A stretch of DNA of 64,000 nucleotides from Linanthus parryae (GCA_023055425.1 JALGPY010000001.1:113875057-113939056); one strand, 5' to 3'; shown: positions 24,017 through 36,488, counted from the stretch's first letter. Numbers and translations are program-made. Notes: a model not told the origin generated them from the sequence alone.

Positions 24017-25445
24017 TGTTGGAATAGATTCCCTAGAGGCAATCTAATATTTAGTATGAACATTGTTATTGGCTAGAATATTCATTTATTATATATGGTG
24101 ATATTTAATATAATGAAGTCCTTAGATGCAATGTGTTGTTTATCTTAAATGTCCCTAGTCCACTATATTGATTAATAGGACGATCAAATATAGACTAGTA
24201 TGTGGGTAGATTGATATGGAGATATCAAGTCTAACACATGGGTATGCATTAGGAGTAATGACATACTGGATTGACCCACAACGAGAAGGATGCATTAGAT
24301 TATGTTAAGTCACAATCGCTTCTCGTAGTGCTAATATAATTGCAATCCTTAGACTTGAAGTCACTGGATACTCTAGTTGTGAAATATTGGTGCTTTGATG
24401 TTATCAAACGTTACACCGTAACTGGGTAATCATAAAGATAGCTATCGGGCATGATAGGAAGCAAGCTTAGAGATCGTAGTGATGTAGAGAGGATTTTTCC
24501 CACCCACATAATGGGAGAAAATATCCACGGCCACTCAAGGGATGAGGCTTATTGAATGTCTGGCAAGACTCAATCAATATGAAGATATTGATGTTATCTG
24601 CTTGCATAAGCATATTCCCAGGATCGAGGAACTATGGATTGAATATACGAGTGTGACTGTTTATGTCTCGTGTCCAATCCGGATATGGAGACAAAAGGAT
24701 AGTGCAATATGAGATATTGGGCACAAGAGGTTTGTCGGGATCACTGACTATTTCTATTAGTTGGGTGGTGTGGATGTGTTTCTAGACACCGCTCCATGTT
24801 AGTAATAAGTTACTACCAACTAAGTAGAAACCTATGGGGTCACACGTCAAATAGAGTAGAACTAAATATGGGATTAATTAATATGATTAATTAATAAGAA
24901 GGATCATTATGCAACACCTTGCAAAATTAGTAGGACTAATATGCAAGGAAGGGACTAATCCAAGTTCATATAGAACTAGGAGGGACCTTTATGTAGTTAA
25001 CAAGGAGTTGTTGGACTATATAAAGGAGGCTCTAGCTTCCTTCCCACGAATGTTAATGTTATTAGACATAACACAAGAGAGTGGGAGAGAGAAAAAGAGA
25101 GAGAGCAATACAATTTAGAGGCGTCCGCCCCTAGTAGTCCGCCCCTTCCCGTCGGCACAAGAGAGGGCCGAAACCCTCTTTTCTTCCCTTTGGTTGCTTG
25201 ACTCCTTCTTCCCTCTTCCTCCGGTCCAAGCTAGCACTTGAGAAGGAAGAATATAGATCTCACCTCTAGACGTGGATCAACCGTAGAGACGAGGACAATA
25301 TTCTTCGTGTGATCTCCCAAACCAAAAGGTACACAATTACTATGTCCCTTATCATGTTATGATGTCTCTTCCTGTGATCCTTGGTGGCTTTGAGTAGGAT
25401 TAAATTTTTATTATTCCGCTGCGTTACATACGTCAAAACCCAACA
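24017..25445 (+). repeat. 3' LTR of copia A
   Basis: It matches 30-1452 and ends CCAACA, with GTAAT following at 25446-25450. TATA is at 25017-25023. Confidence 0.93.
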
Positions 25446-25900
25446 GTAATGGTCATGGGAGGCAGCAAAACTACAACCAGGGAGATGCAGGAAAAAATGG
25501 ACCTAGAATCGCAACAAAAATGAAGCTGGAAATGGAAGAGCTGGAAATGGAAATATGGGGAGGATAGCAGTAATGACAAGGTCTGAGGAAGAAGCTGATC
25601 CTGGAAATGACACGGGTACTTTCTTTACCTATGAATAGCACCCTATCATACCATTTGAACATATACACTATACCTTAGACCGTCGACCTATTTGATCGAA
25701 TACTTTGGGCTAATGTTTTCAAGGAAATTGGTATAAGTACAAGAGACGTCACTCTTTGAGGGGGAGAGAGAATGCAACCTTTCGTTTAAAACTATTATGT
25801 GCATAGAACCCCTATGACGTGCTTAACCTTGACTCCTTAATTGACTAATTTTAGCTTCGAGGACGAAGCTCTGTTTAAGGGGGGGGGAGGGGGGGGAGGA
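25446..25900 (+). pseudogene. Ty3/gypsy gag-protease junction joined to its 3' end (internal deletion)
   Basis: From 25451 the Asn/Gly-rich gag tail continues the reading of bases 1-29, with one frame change near 25520. It reaches GRIAVMTRSEEEADPG and DTGTFF, a gag-protease linker known from plant chromoviruses. A stop follows near 25637, and after it comes sequence typical of the 3' untranslated part (GCTTCGAGGACGAAGC) and the polypurine tract. Protease, RT, RNase H and integrase are absent. The element was therefore a deletion derivative before or after copia A inserted. Confidence 0.7.
25878..25900 (+). other. Polypurine tract of the gypsy element
   Basis: A run of G with two A interruptions (AGGGGGGGGGAGG type), ending directly before TGTAATACCCC, the LTR start. 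Confidence 0.75.
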
Positions 25901-25933
25901 TGTAATACCCCGTCTTACTGCTTGGGGTAAAGT

Positions 25934-26235
25934 CGTAAATTTAGAAGCTAAATTAGAATAGATTTGAGACAAAATAATATTGAATACGCTATCGTAATTT
26001 GCTAGATTTATTTTAGTAACAAATTTTATAGTAAACGAACACTTTTAGACTAATATAATGTTATGTTTATATATATATATATATCGTAAATTTAGAAGCT
26101 AAATTAGAATAGATTTGAGACAAAATAATATTGAATACGCTATCGTAATTTGCTAGATTTATTTTAGTAACAAATTTTATAGTAAACGAACACTTTTAGA
26201 CTAATATAATGTTATGTTTATATATATATATATAT
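25934..26235 (+). repeat. 151-bp tandem duplication in the gypsy LTR
   Basis: The unit starting CGTAAATTTAGAAGC at 25934 recurs at 26085 and runs nearly identically through the TA run. The near identity indicates a recent duplication. Confidence 0.85.
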
Positions 26236-26245
26236 ATATTGTAAA

Positions 26246-26412
<167 letters not shown>

Positions 26413-26741
26413 ACTTTTGAGAAAATTATTCAGGTAATATTTTTAAAAAATGTTAGATTAATGTTTATATTTTAATCCGAGTGTATTTATTTATTTTTAG
26501 TCGTTAGCGCGTTTACGACCACCGCGATACTTTGTAGTTGAGTCACGCCCAATCAACCAAAATAATGGTGTGCCAACCACACCAAATAATATCAAAGAGT
26601 TTATTTTTCACTTGAATAAGTCACCAGCTTCACTATTCCTCTTTGTCTTTTTCTTCTTCTTCTTCTTCATATTTTCTTCGGCAATGATTTTGCCTCTCGA
26701 CAAACCACCGCACAACCGCCTACTTTACCGACCCAAAATCC

Positions 26742-26748
26742 TATAAAA
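26742..26748 (+). promoter_or_regulatory. TATA box of the gypsy LTR
   Basis: TATAAAA in CCTATAAAAACTCACC, about 840 bases into the LTR, followed by the C-rich stretch usual for the R region start. Confidence 0.55.
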
Positions 26749-29738
26749 ACTCACCCTCCTCCTTCTCTTCTTCGGCAGATCACCACACCACCAATAGCCA
26801 CCACTGCCTCCCTCATCTGCGCCACCATCATCATCATCTTCGCCTCCGGCAAAAACCCACCACCGTGAACAACACCACCACCTTCACTCTCAGTTTCACT
26901 CCTAACTCTCTGCCCCTTTTCTTTTCCTCTCTGTCTCTGCTCACTGAGAGCCACATCAGCAGCAGAAGCAGCTAGCAGGCCACAACCAGCCACCCCCGAC
27001 GCCATTGCCACCATCGGAGAAACCCACCGAGACCCCGCCACCTTCATCCTTCATCTTCTCTGATTTGTGCTCTCTCACACCCCCGTCTTTGCGATCAGAA
27101 CATAGAAAGAGTGAGTGACATATCAACAACAGCAGAAGCCGCAACACACCACCACCGGACCTCCATTAACGCCGACAACAACTCCAGTCAAACTCCACCG
27201 AAACCAAAACAGAGCCACCCATCACTTGAAACCAGCACCAGTAGCCTCCTTGGGGTCCGACAAAGCTAGTAGGAGGCTCGGCTAAGTCCAGAAACCACCG
27301 GAAAAGCTCCGGTCGAGCTCCACCTCTGGCGCCACCGTTCGACCACTTGACCCAACTCAATTCGCGACCGTTGCTTGTGATTTTTGGACCGGGTACGCTC
27401 TAAATCTTCCCTTAGAATGATTTCAGTTGTAACGATTGCCGGATTTGAGCGACTCCGATCACCGGCGAAATCGTTAAAACCCAATAAATTTAGAAGAAGA
27501 ACTAAACTAAGAAATAAACAACTGAAAGAAATTGAAACGTAATCTACTTGAAATGGAGATAGAAATTGAAACGAAAAATTATCATAGTTCATAATCATCC
27601 ATTAACAGTCGTTATCTGGTTCTTATGAAGAACCAGAGTATTCTCCAAGAAATCTAGTAAAATACTATCTTGTCCTTACAAGTCTGCTCCTAGTTGCATT
27701 CCTGTCCTCTCCTACTTTAGAAATTGCTCTTAATCCCCCATAATGGTTGAAAATTATTTTGTGATCCTAGAGGATCATGACATCAGTAGTTATAATCACG
27801 TTTAAGGCTTCGATTCTTGTTTCGTTCGAATGGCTTATTATGTTCTTGATAGGGGGTAGTTTATGTAGTTTTTGAAAATTAAGGGTAAAGTGTATAGCTT
27901 ATGAAACTGTTTTAAATAATAAAGGGGTATCTGTGTTCTTTTAGCATATCTTGGGGGTTCTCTTGTCATTTAGCAATCTGAATATATAAAAATGAGATAA
28001 AAATATGATTTTCGAGTTTAAATTAAATTCTAAAATTTCTAACTATTATTCTAATTAAATAAAGTGAGAAATATTAAATTAATATAATTACAAATAATTT
28101 TTAATTAACATGTATGTATTTTATTGAAAATATATCGATTTGTTAAGATAAAAATTACTATGAATAAGTTTGCTATTAAGTACTATATTAGAATTGAAAT
28201 TAATGTTTTTTTCAATTTATAGCAACCATTTATTTGTATTAATTAGAAGAATAATTTCTCTCAAAGATTTATATTCATTTACTAAGAATATTATAAATAG
28301 TTTCCATACTTATTTTTATAAATTTGATAAATAAATAGCGGTTTTACTAATATTATTCTTTAAATAATTTCTTGGTTACTTAGAAATAAATATGTTGGTA
28401 AAATTCATTTAATAAGTATTAAAATCTTAAGAACCTAATATGATTTTCTATATAATAAATTTAAATGTAAAATATTATTACGCGAAAAGTATAAGTGTTG
28501 TATTAGGGGAATTTGGTGATTTCTATACGACTCGTTTAGACTTATAGCAAGTCTTGTCGGCATGCTTGTATAGATAAATTCGTAATCGAATAAATGAATG
28601 TACTGTGTGGGTGACCAATTCGTTGACGAAGGCTACGTGTCCTTCTAGGGGATCTTTACGTACTAATCGTTGAGGCTTAAGGTGAGTATACATGCCTGTC
28701 CTAGTATGCCCCGTTTCTTTCGTGTCAAATTGTGATATTTTGATCTGTCTCAAAATATGTTTGTGAGTATACATGTCAAGTCTTGCGTGCTAGCTTCCTT
28801 CGTGTCATAACACGATTTTGTTGTCTGTCTCAAAATGTGTTTTGAAATATACATACTTTACTTGAGTTCTGTTCATATTTTGAAAGGACTACTTTGAGAC
28901 TGTCACACGATTAATAACGTAAAGTGGAAAGAGTTCTGCGGGGAACGTCATTTGGATCTTTGTCATTTGGTTTGGTCGTCGTTGGCTTCGTCCACTCGAC
29001 CCATTATTATTTAGCTCGGTTTCAATTAGCCCCGGGTTCGCTCTATGTACTCGCCTCTCTGTCCGCAAGAAGTCTTAGGGGGGTGCCGACACTTAAGGTC
29101 GTGGTAGCCAGTGATGGGATGGATTTGTAATGTGGATGAATTTTCCCCGTTCAACTCAAGAATTGAAAATGGAATATCTGGTTTGGAAATTAATGGGTAA
29201 CTGGTTCTTTCTAATTAATGGGAACCTCATATTTGGATTATTGGAATCGGATTGAAATTTTCCTCCGATAATAAAATATGGATTAAAGATTGGTTTCTGA
29301 AAATTCCTGAAATGGTGATTGGAACTCGGGAATATCTTATTCCTCGACTGTATTTTTTTTACTTCAGCTGTATTTTTACTCTGATATTATAAACCTGTCT
29401 CCATTGCGTGTTTGACATGCTTGGGTGTTACTCACACAATATTTCAGTGCTGATTTTCGAAAAACTGCGGTTCTTGTTTACCTTCCCACCGCAGGATTAG
29501 GAGACAGAGACTACGGAGTTGCGGAGTACGAGACTCACGTAGAATAATAATGACATGGGAAGTTTTCTAGTATGTTAGTTCATGTGTAATATAGTAGTAC
29601 TGAATGTCATATGTAAGATACCTTGTGTGTGATGTCTAATAATAATGTAATATATGGAGGTTTTTTTCTTTCGATATCCGCTGTTACTTTTAGCAGCGCC
29701 CTCCCCGCTTGTCCGAGCTAGATAAGGGGGTTGTTGCA

Positions 29739-30470
29739 CTATCCACTTCATGATCACGAGTATATATATTAGCAAGGCTTGTGGGTACTTGTACACTTGA
29801 AGTCTATACGATTCTTGCACTACCTCTGTAATATATGTCCAGTTTTGATTTATGAATTCTAGTTTAGAGATGTATAGTTTTGGAAATGACAAACTGACAT
29901 GACAAATCCTCACACGTATCAGAAAGCCGTGTGATAGTTTTGTTCTACCATGACCATATTTTAAGTGCTTTAAATATTTTATTTTATAATAGTGGCTGTT
30001 ATAGTACGTCCTGACCCCATCCGAAGAAACCGGCTAAGTCAATTTTTCGCGGTAACAAATTTTTTTACAGCAAAGACAAAAAATGGGTGCCAGGGCGCCG
30101 CCATGAAAAACTCGGGTAGAAATGTAAATAAATTGATACAACTGTAAAGTTGAAGATAAAATTTCAGATAAAAATAATTAAAATGGAAAAAAAATGAATT
30201 TTAATGGAGTATATTGAATTGAATTAGACAGAAACGTAAACAATTCTAGACAACTAATGGAAAGACACGAACCTCCCCTACCTTTATCGAAACTATAAGC
30301 AACACTCATATGTGTCGTTTAACCAAAAAAAGAGAATGATGCATTAATTCCTCTTAGGTAATTACACCTAGCTCTCCGGAAATTCCATATCATGCATGAG
30401 CTACCCCCAAAAGTTATTAGACATTTCATTTGTGCCATCTTCTTCATACGTATTTTAACCCAGCATGAAT
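29739..30470. other. Non-coding flank of the gypsy LTR, no gene seen
   Basis: AT-rich sequence with no convincing reading frame or structural RNA. It lies between the gypsy LTR and the older minus-strand LTR fragment. Confidence 0.5.
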
Positions 30471-30632
30471 TCTAGCTATCATGACTTGGTTTTGATGAGC
30501 ATAAACGATTAAGAGTGGGTTTTGAGTTTACCCACACAAAAAATGATGAAAACAGTTGAGAAATGAGTCAGGTAGGGTCTCCCGTCGGTCTGTTTGGCAG
30601 TGGTGGTAGGCGGTGATGATTCCGACGTCCTT
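30471..30632 (-). repeat. Older gypsy-type LTR fragment, left piece, interrupted by the solo LTR
   Basis: On the minus strand it is recognisably homologous to part of the solo LTR near 33070-33190, sharing the ACCTGACTCATTTCTC to ACCCGACTCAATTCTC block and the following AAGTCATGAT / AATCATGTCTTGAT block. It joins 34520 onward once the solo LTR and one TCCTT copy are removed. The outer limit is uncertain. Confidence 0.55.
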
Positions 30633-32154
30633 TGCAATGACCCCCTTACCCGGCTCGACGAGACCGGGAGGGCGATGCTAAAAGTAACGGCAGAAATCCA
30701 AAGCACAACATCCCAACATATATATACATACTGTTAAACATTACAACACGTTCTCAAGTCTTTCATATGTTTCTATTATACATTATGCTAACATTATTCA
30801 TACTGTTTTACAACTTGTGACAGAACCTCTTTAGTGAGTCTCGTACCGGGTCATGCTATAGTCTTCTTCTTCTTCTAAACCTGCGGGGGGAGAAAACAAG
30901 GACCACAGTTTCTTAAATCAGCATAACTTACTGAGTAAGTAAACACCCAAGCTCGTAAAAAGGCGGATAGAGCATCATTTTATTTCATTTCAGAACATGA
31001 GGAGGAATAAGTCGGAAAACTATAACTCGATGATCAAATGAAAAGTGCAAGTAAAACTTTTATCTTTGAAAACTCCTTCTTACTCTGTAGCTAGGAGTAA
31101 TATCCCGATCCATTCTTCTTTCTATTCATAAACATCCTTGTCTCATAGAAAAGCCAGTTTTAACTTTGTTGATACGGGGAAAGATCTACTATACTATCAC
31201 TAGCAACCATGACCTTAACTGTCAGCAGCCCCCTAAGACTTCTTACGGCCAGAGAGGTGAGTACATGGAGCGATCCGGCAGGTTGCGACCGGATTAAAAT
31301 AATAGGGGTCGAGTGACCGAAGTCAACACGAAAATAATAATAAGTTTCTCTCGTACAACTCTTTCCACTTTACGTTATTACGTTTTATTACTTTAGTGTG
31401 ACGATTTCAAAGAAAACATTTCAAATCGTACACAAATCTCAAGTAAAACATATATACATCACAAAAAACATTTTGAGACAAATATTAAAATCATATTATG
31501 ACACGAAATGAGCTAGGCACGCTAGGCTAGGCATATTTACTTACCTAAATCCTCACCAATTTAGCACGCAAAGTCTCGTAGAATGTCAAGTGGCCCCCGT
31601 CTACAAACTTGTCACCTACACGGTACGTTTCTTTATTCGATCACAAGTTTATCGACACAAATATACAATTGGAAATTATTATTACAAGCCTAGCGAGTTT
31701 TATTTAAAATCTCTCAACTCTCACTATATATATACATATTTTTAAAATATTCTAAATTTTAATATCATATAGAAACCCATATTTTAAGTCCATAAGCTTT
31801 TAATAATTATGAAATACTAATTTTATCAACATATCTATTTTTAAGTAACTAAGAAATAATTTAATGAACAATATTATTATATTAGCCATTCATTTATCAA
31901 ATTTATAAGACTAATTATTTATAATATTTTTAGTGAAATCATTCTTTTTATAGTACGAATAACGTTCATTATAAATTGGAAAAGCCGTTAATTTTAAATT
32001 CTAAAGTATTTATTGTTTACCAACTGATTTAAAACAAACCGAAGATTAATAATTTACAAGTTATGCTTCAATCTTATTATCAAGAAAATAAATTCTATTT
32101 AACTAGCTCATATTTTATCTATATTATTTAATTATTGAACTTACTTTTATTTTG

Positions 32155-32194
32155 ATATTATTATTATTATCATTCTTATTACTATTATTATTAC

Positions 32195-32234
<40 letters not shown>

Positions 32235-32300
32235 TCTATTATTATAATTAGTATTATTAATATTATTATTACTACCATTACCATTAGTATTATCATTACA
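32155..32300. repeat. Imperfect (TTA)n microsatellite in the solo LTR
   Basis: ATT/TTA triplets with scattered substitutions. A second such tract is at 32790-32860. Confidence 0.9.
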
Positions 32301-32789
32301 AATGAAAGCTTTAATCGACTGTTATGCGGAAAACTCTAATGCCGGGAACTTGAAATCAATTCGTCTCAAAACATAAAGTACTATAAAACAGAAACGCGTA
32401 CCGTTCGCCATGGATTAAGCTTGGCAACGAACTTCTGAAACCGTGATTGTTCCTGCTTTGATCGCAAACGCAGTACCTCCTCTTCTTGATAAGAACCGCA
32501 ATCGATATTCTATCCTTCTTCTCTATGTCTCCTTCAATAATCCATGACTGATTTCTTTTCGTGATGGAAGTGTTGTTGTTCTTGACAAACTTTGAGGAGT
32601 CATGGTCCTTTTATAGATGAGAGAAGAGGGCCACATCAATGGTGTAACGGCTATCAGTTAATGCCAAACATCATGGCCTTTAAAACTGATAGTGGGAATA
32701 CACCATTAATACAATAAAACTACATAATGGGATATAATTACTAGCCGTTATATAAGTTAATGGAATCTAATTAAAATGGTAGGTTAGTG

Positions 32790-32804
32790 TTACTATTATT
32801 ATTA

Positions 32805-32842
<38 letters not shown>

Positions 32843-32860
32843 TATTATTATTATTTAGAA
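32790..32860. repeat. (TTA)n microsatellite in the solo LTR
   Basis: ATTATT array with single-base interruptions. Confidence 0.88.
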
Positions 32861-33641
32861 TAGTGACTAGAAAGTGTAGCAATTGATTTAACTTTAAAAA
32901 TCCTATTTTTATTTTATTTTTATGTTTTCAGATTATTAAATAACAAACAAACCCCCAAAGTATGCTAAAACAACACAAATGCCCCTTATTCTTTAACTAA
33001 ATTTCTTTCTGAAATGACAACTACCTCCCCCTAAGCATGAACTTCCAACTTGATCAATCTAAACGTGAATCTAAGCATCAAGACATGATTTTGACTATGT
33101 AAATCAATTGAGGGCGAAGATTAGAGCGTACCGGTACCAAAAAACGCGAGAAACAACCGAGAATTGAGTCGGGTCGGGGGGCCGAACGGTGACGCTGGAT
33201 ATGGAGCTCGACGCTGGTGATTGGGGCGGTTCTCGGTTCGACTGAGCCTGCTAATGGCTTCGACGGGGTCCTAGTAGTTGCTTGGAGCGAGTTTTCACCC
33301 GTGGGTGGTTCTGGTGGCGTTTGGCCGAGAGCTTCGCCGGCTTTAATGGAGGTTCGTCGACGGTTTGGTGGTGCCCTGTGTTGCTGCTTCTGCTGCTGCT
33401 GTTATATCCTCCTCTCTTCCTCTGTTTTGATCACGACGGAGAGGAGGTGAGAGGAAACGAAGCAGCGAAGAGAAGAAGTAGAGGTGGTGATGCTCGGTGG
33501 TCTTGCCGGAAGTTGCAGCGGCGGTGGTGGTGGCTTCTAGCCGTTGTTGCTGCTGCTGTTTCGCGGCTCTGCTCGTGGCAGAGAGCAAGAGAGAGAGAGG
33601 AACAGAGGGAAATAAGAGAAGAAGTATGTGTGGGTTACGGT

Positions 33642-33860
33642 CAGGGGCGGATCCAGGATTTCATGACAGTGGGGGCTAAATTAATGAAAAATAATAAAAA
33701 TAAGGGTAAATTCTAATTTTTGTAGTATTGAGTGGGGGCTATGATGGAATTAATTTGGGGGCTAAAGTGAAAAGATATAAAAAAAGAAGGGAAAAAGTTC
33801 AATTTTTAAAAATTGAGTGGGGCTATAGCCCCCACCATGCTCTATGTACATCCGCCCCTG
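33642..33860. mobile_element. hAT-type MITE, 219 bp
   Basis: It begins CAGGGGCGGATCC and ends ATCCGCCCCTG, terminal inverted repeats of 11 perfect bases. The flanks are GTTACGGT (33634-33641) and GTTATGGT (33861-33868), an 8-bp target duplication with one mismatch. Eight-bp duplications and CAGGG ends are hAT hallmarks. It has no coding capacity. Confidence 0.85.
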
Positions 33861-34102
33861 GTTATGGTGGTGCTCTCGGTGGTCTTCTCCGATGGTGGCA
33901 GTGGCGATGGTGGTGGTTCTGTTTCTGCCACCGTTGCTTGCTGCCTCTGTTTCTTGGCAGAGAACAGAGTGAGACACAGAGAAGAGGTGGAGAGGGAGAA
34001 GTGGGCAATGGGTGAAGGTGGGGGTGTTGGTGGTGGCCGAAGATGAAGGAGATGGAGGCAGTGGTAGTTGTTGTGCTTTCTGAAGGAGAAGAGAGTGATG
34101 CA

Positions 34103-34109
34103 TTTTATA
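34103..34109 (-). promoter_or_regulatory. TATA box of the solo LTR
   Basis: The minus strand reads TATAAAA in CTTATAAAATGCATCAC, about 400 bases from the LTR start. It could drive transcription leftward into flanking DNA. Confidence 0.5.
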
Positions 34110-34519
34110 AGAGGAGAAAGTGATGGAGGTGGCGGTGGGTGGTGATTGTGTCGGGTGAATTGTTGCCGAAGAAGAAAAAGTAGTAGAAGAAGAAATATTG
34201 AAGAAGAGGTAGAAAACAACGAGGAAAAGACAAAGAAGGAAGATTTTTTTTTGGTAATGTTTGCTTTAGAAAATTATTGGGTGTGGCAATAACATCACTT
34301 TACGCGGGAGTTATACACGTGCTAACGACAAGAAAATTCTCGCGCAATTATTTACGAATACTATTCCAATACTTCTTAAAATTTCACGAAAATTCTCTTA
34401 ACTATAAAATACAATAGTTTATAAAATGTTATTATATTTTTCTTTTACGACTAAACTTATGTTTAAATTGTCAATTTTACTGTTTTACCCTATGGTATTA
34501 TACGGAGTATTACATCCTT

Positions 34520-34652
34520 GACTCCAACTCAGCTTGCTTCTGGCCACTTTGGACCTCTTGGAGACGGATGGGATCAAGCTTCGGGGGTGGGTATCGCCGA
34601 TTTCCTTGAGCTCGAAGCTTTCGCCAGTAACAATGGAGTCACGGAGGTGGAT

Positions 34653-34684
<32 letters not shown>

Positions 34685-35420
34685 ATTGTTGCCGCCGTCG
34701 CTTTTTACTGAGAGGAATAGGGAGAGCTTGAGAGGGACACGGGTTGGAGATGGTGGTGAGGAGGGATGGTGGTAAAGATGGTTATGGAGGAGGTGGTGGT
34801 GTGTTCGGGTAACACGGAGAGGGAGAAGAGAGTATGTTGGTGTGGTTAATGGAGGAGAAAAGAAGAAGAAGATGTATTAAATAGAATAAGATGGGTTGGG
34901 TAGGAAAAAAAAGAGGGAAAATAAATTTTACCCAATTGAGTTGTGGATTGGGTTTCAGGTCGGGTTTTAGCAAAATACGGGTCATGGGTGAAATACGTAT
35001 CATTATACCGGGGTAGGTTGGGTTGTAAATAAAATACAAGAATGTATAAATATACCATATATACTAACGGGTTATTCTTATACAAGTCGGGTAAGATAAA
35101 ATACGGTTAGCTGACAAGTATATTGTACATGTATAGATTGGTACATAAAATATATATTTACACACTTAAACTTATATAAAAGACAACTACAACCCCTTAA
35201 TTTCTATAAACTCAAAATTAGCCCCCAAGCTTAAAAAAATTATCAAACTACTCATACTTTTCAAAACATGGCATATATAGTAATTTATAAAAATAATTTA
35301 ACTATAAGCAAATCGTTTACTAAGTGTAACACGACTATCGAACCAATATGTTCTCACTTCGAAAAATTCCTAACGACATGTCAAATTACTAGAATACCCC
35401 TAGGGTAGAACACAAGTTGT
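34520..35420 (-). repeat. Older gypsy-type LTR fragment, right piece
   Basis: It continues 30471-30632 across the solo LTR. On the minus strand it has an A/T-rich upstream part with CCCGACCTGAAACCC-type repeats, a TATTTAATAC box near 34870-34885, CCACC-rich sequence, and a CAA microsatellite (34655-34685). The organisation resembles the related LTRs, with promoter then CCACC-rich region. The right limit near 35420 is set only by the start of the LINE fragment. Confidence 0.5.
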
Positions 35421-35423
35421 TAC

Positions 35424-36310
35424 ATGATTGCCCTACCAGCTCTAGAAAGGAGCAAGCCTTTCCAAGGGGAACATTTAGCTTGTATATTGGAGGGAATTGG
35501 ATCATCCATGTGAATTCCTAAATACTTAGTAACCATGTTGGATGGAGTGATACTGGTAGTGGAGTGGAAATGATTGATCTTGAGTATTACAATTTGAATT
35601 AAGAATGAAAGAGGATTTCCGACAGTTAGTTTGTCGTCTTAATTGAGCATTATATGATGCCAACCGGACGTTGAGATGTAGTGCAGTGTGGTCCGTGAGA
35701 GCGAAGTAGAGCATGCTATTATCCGCAAAATTGCAGGTGTGATATTGGTGGGGCACTAGCGGATGTCCTAATTCATGTAAGATTTTCCCAGTTGTTGCTG
35801 ATAATGCAAATTATAAGAGATGACCTCAACTCATAAAGAGAAGAGAAATGCTGACAAGGGATCCCCTGTCTTAAACCTCTTTGAGAGAAAAATGGATGTA
35901 TAAGATCCATTAATAAGAATATAGTAAGATACAATTGTTACACATTGCATAATCAGATTATGGAAGCGAGGAGAGAAGTGAATTTGATGCAGGAGATGAG
36001 ATAGAAAATCCCACCTAACTTTACCAAAAGTCTTATAAATATCCGCTTTGATGGAAACAAACTTGTTCGTATAGGTGTGATTTAAGACAAAGTGATTTAA
36101 CCGTGTAAGACGTATATTATCCTGAATAATTCTTCCGATGATAAAACCATTTGATTTACAAAGATACGGTAAGAAATAACCTGCTCAAGCATATTATCCA
36201 AGACCTTATAAATGATCGTATAAATGACATTACATAGGTTAATGGGCCTAAAGTCAGAAGAGGGATTAAGCACCTTTAAATTAATGCAATCAGAGTTTTG
36301 TAGTAGCTAC
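35424..36310 (-). pseudogene. LINE reverse transcriptase fragment
   Basis: On the minus strand, in shifting frames, one reads FRPINLCNVIY, RGLRQGIP (normally RGLRQGDP), the start of the region after motif C, and GIHMDDPIPSN. These are the order and spacing of a plant L1-type RT domain. Multiple frameshifts and stops are present, and motif A and the FADD box are not recognisable. No ends or target duplication were found. It is a different, older copy than the LINE at 46401. Confidence 0.75.
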
Positions 36311-36488
36311 TTTGAGTGGATGACCAAATTTAAGAAAAGAAAAGATAGAACTGCTTTAATAACATACGTGAATATAAAAGGCCAATTCGTATCATAAAGT
36401 CCATATAGCTTTTATTGTTTTCAGCTACAAAAACTTGGGTCACTCAAACTCATAACAATTCGTTATTGTGTTAATTTATGTTCTATAG

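Larger units (their letters stand above)
30..25445 (+). mobile_element. Ty1/copia element A (Angela/BARE-like), complete but with B and C nested inside
   Basis: Both LTRs begin TGTTGGAATAG and end CCAACA, and the 5-bp repeat GTAAT flanks the whole element at 25-29 and 25446-25450. The order is 5' LTR, tRNA-Met PBS, leader, gag, pol, PPT, 3' LTR, which is the copia order protease-integrase-RT-RNase H. The RT and RNase H motifs resemble the Angela/BARE-1/RIRE1 lineage, and LTRs of about 1.4 kb fit that lineage. Element B interrupts pol at 5800-22792. Without the insert, A would be about 8.4 kb. Several stops and indels in pol show it cannot move on its own. Confidence 0.93.
30633..34514 (-). 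mobile_element. Solo LTR of the gypsy family, minus strand, with a hAT MITE inside
   Basis: On the minus strand it runs from TGTAATACTCC to GGTCATTGCA. TCCTT flanks it at 30628-30632 and 34515-34519, so the ends are certain. It is homologous to the plus LTR at 25901-29738 in its TGTCTCAAA/CGTGTCATAA blocks, the AAGTCTTAGGGGG block and the 3' terminal ACTTTTAGCATCGCCCTCCC block. No internal region, PBS or PPT adjoins it, so it is the product of recombination between two LTRs. A minus-strand TATA lies at 34103-34109. Confidence 0.85.

Noticed and set aside
30001..30057. Alternative end of the gypsy 3' LTR at CGGTAACA (30057)
   Set aside because: Comparison with the solo LTR, whose end is fixed by a target duplication, places the end at TTGTTGCA (29738).
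33217..34219. Several overlapping frames on both strands rich in Gly, Arg, Ser, Pro and Thr
   Set aside because: They follow the GGTGGTGG-type composition of the solo LTR and span the hAT MITE, with no domain.
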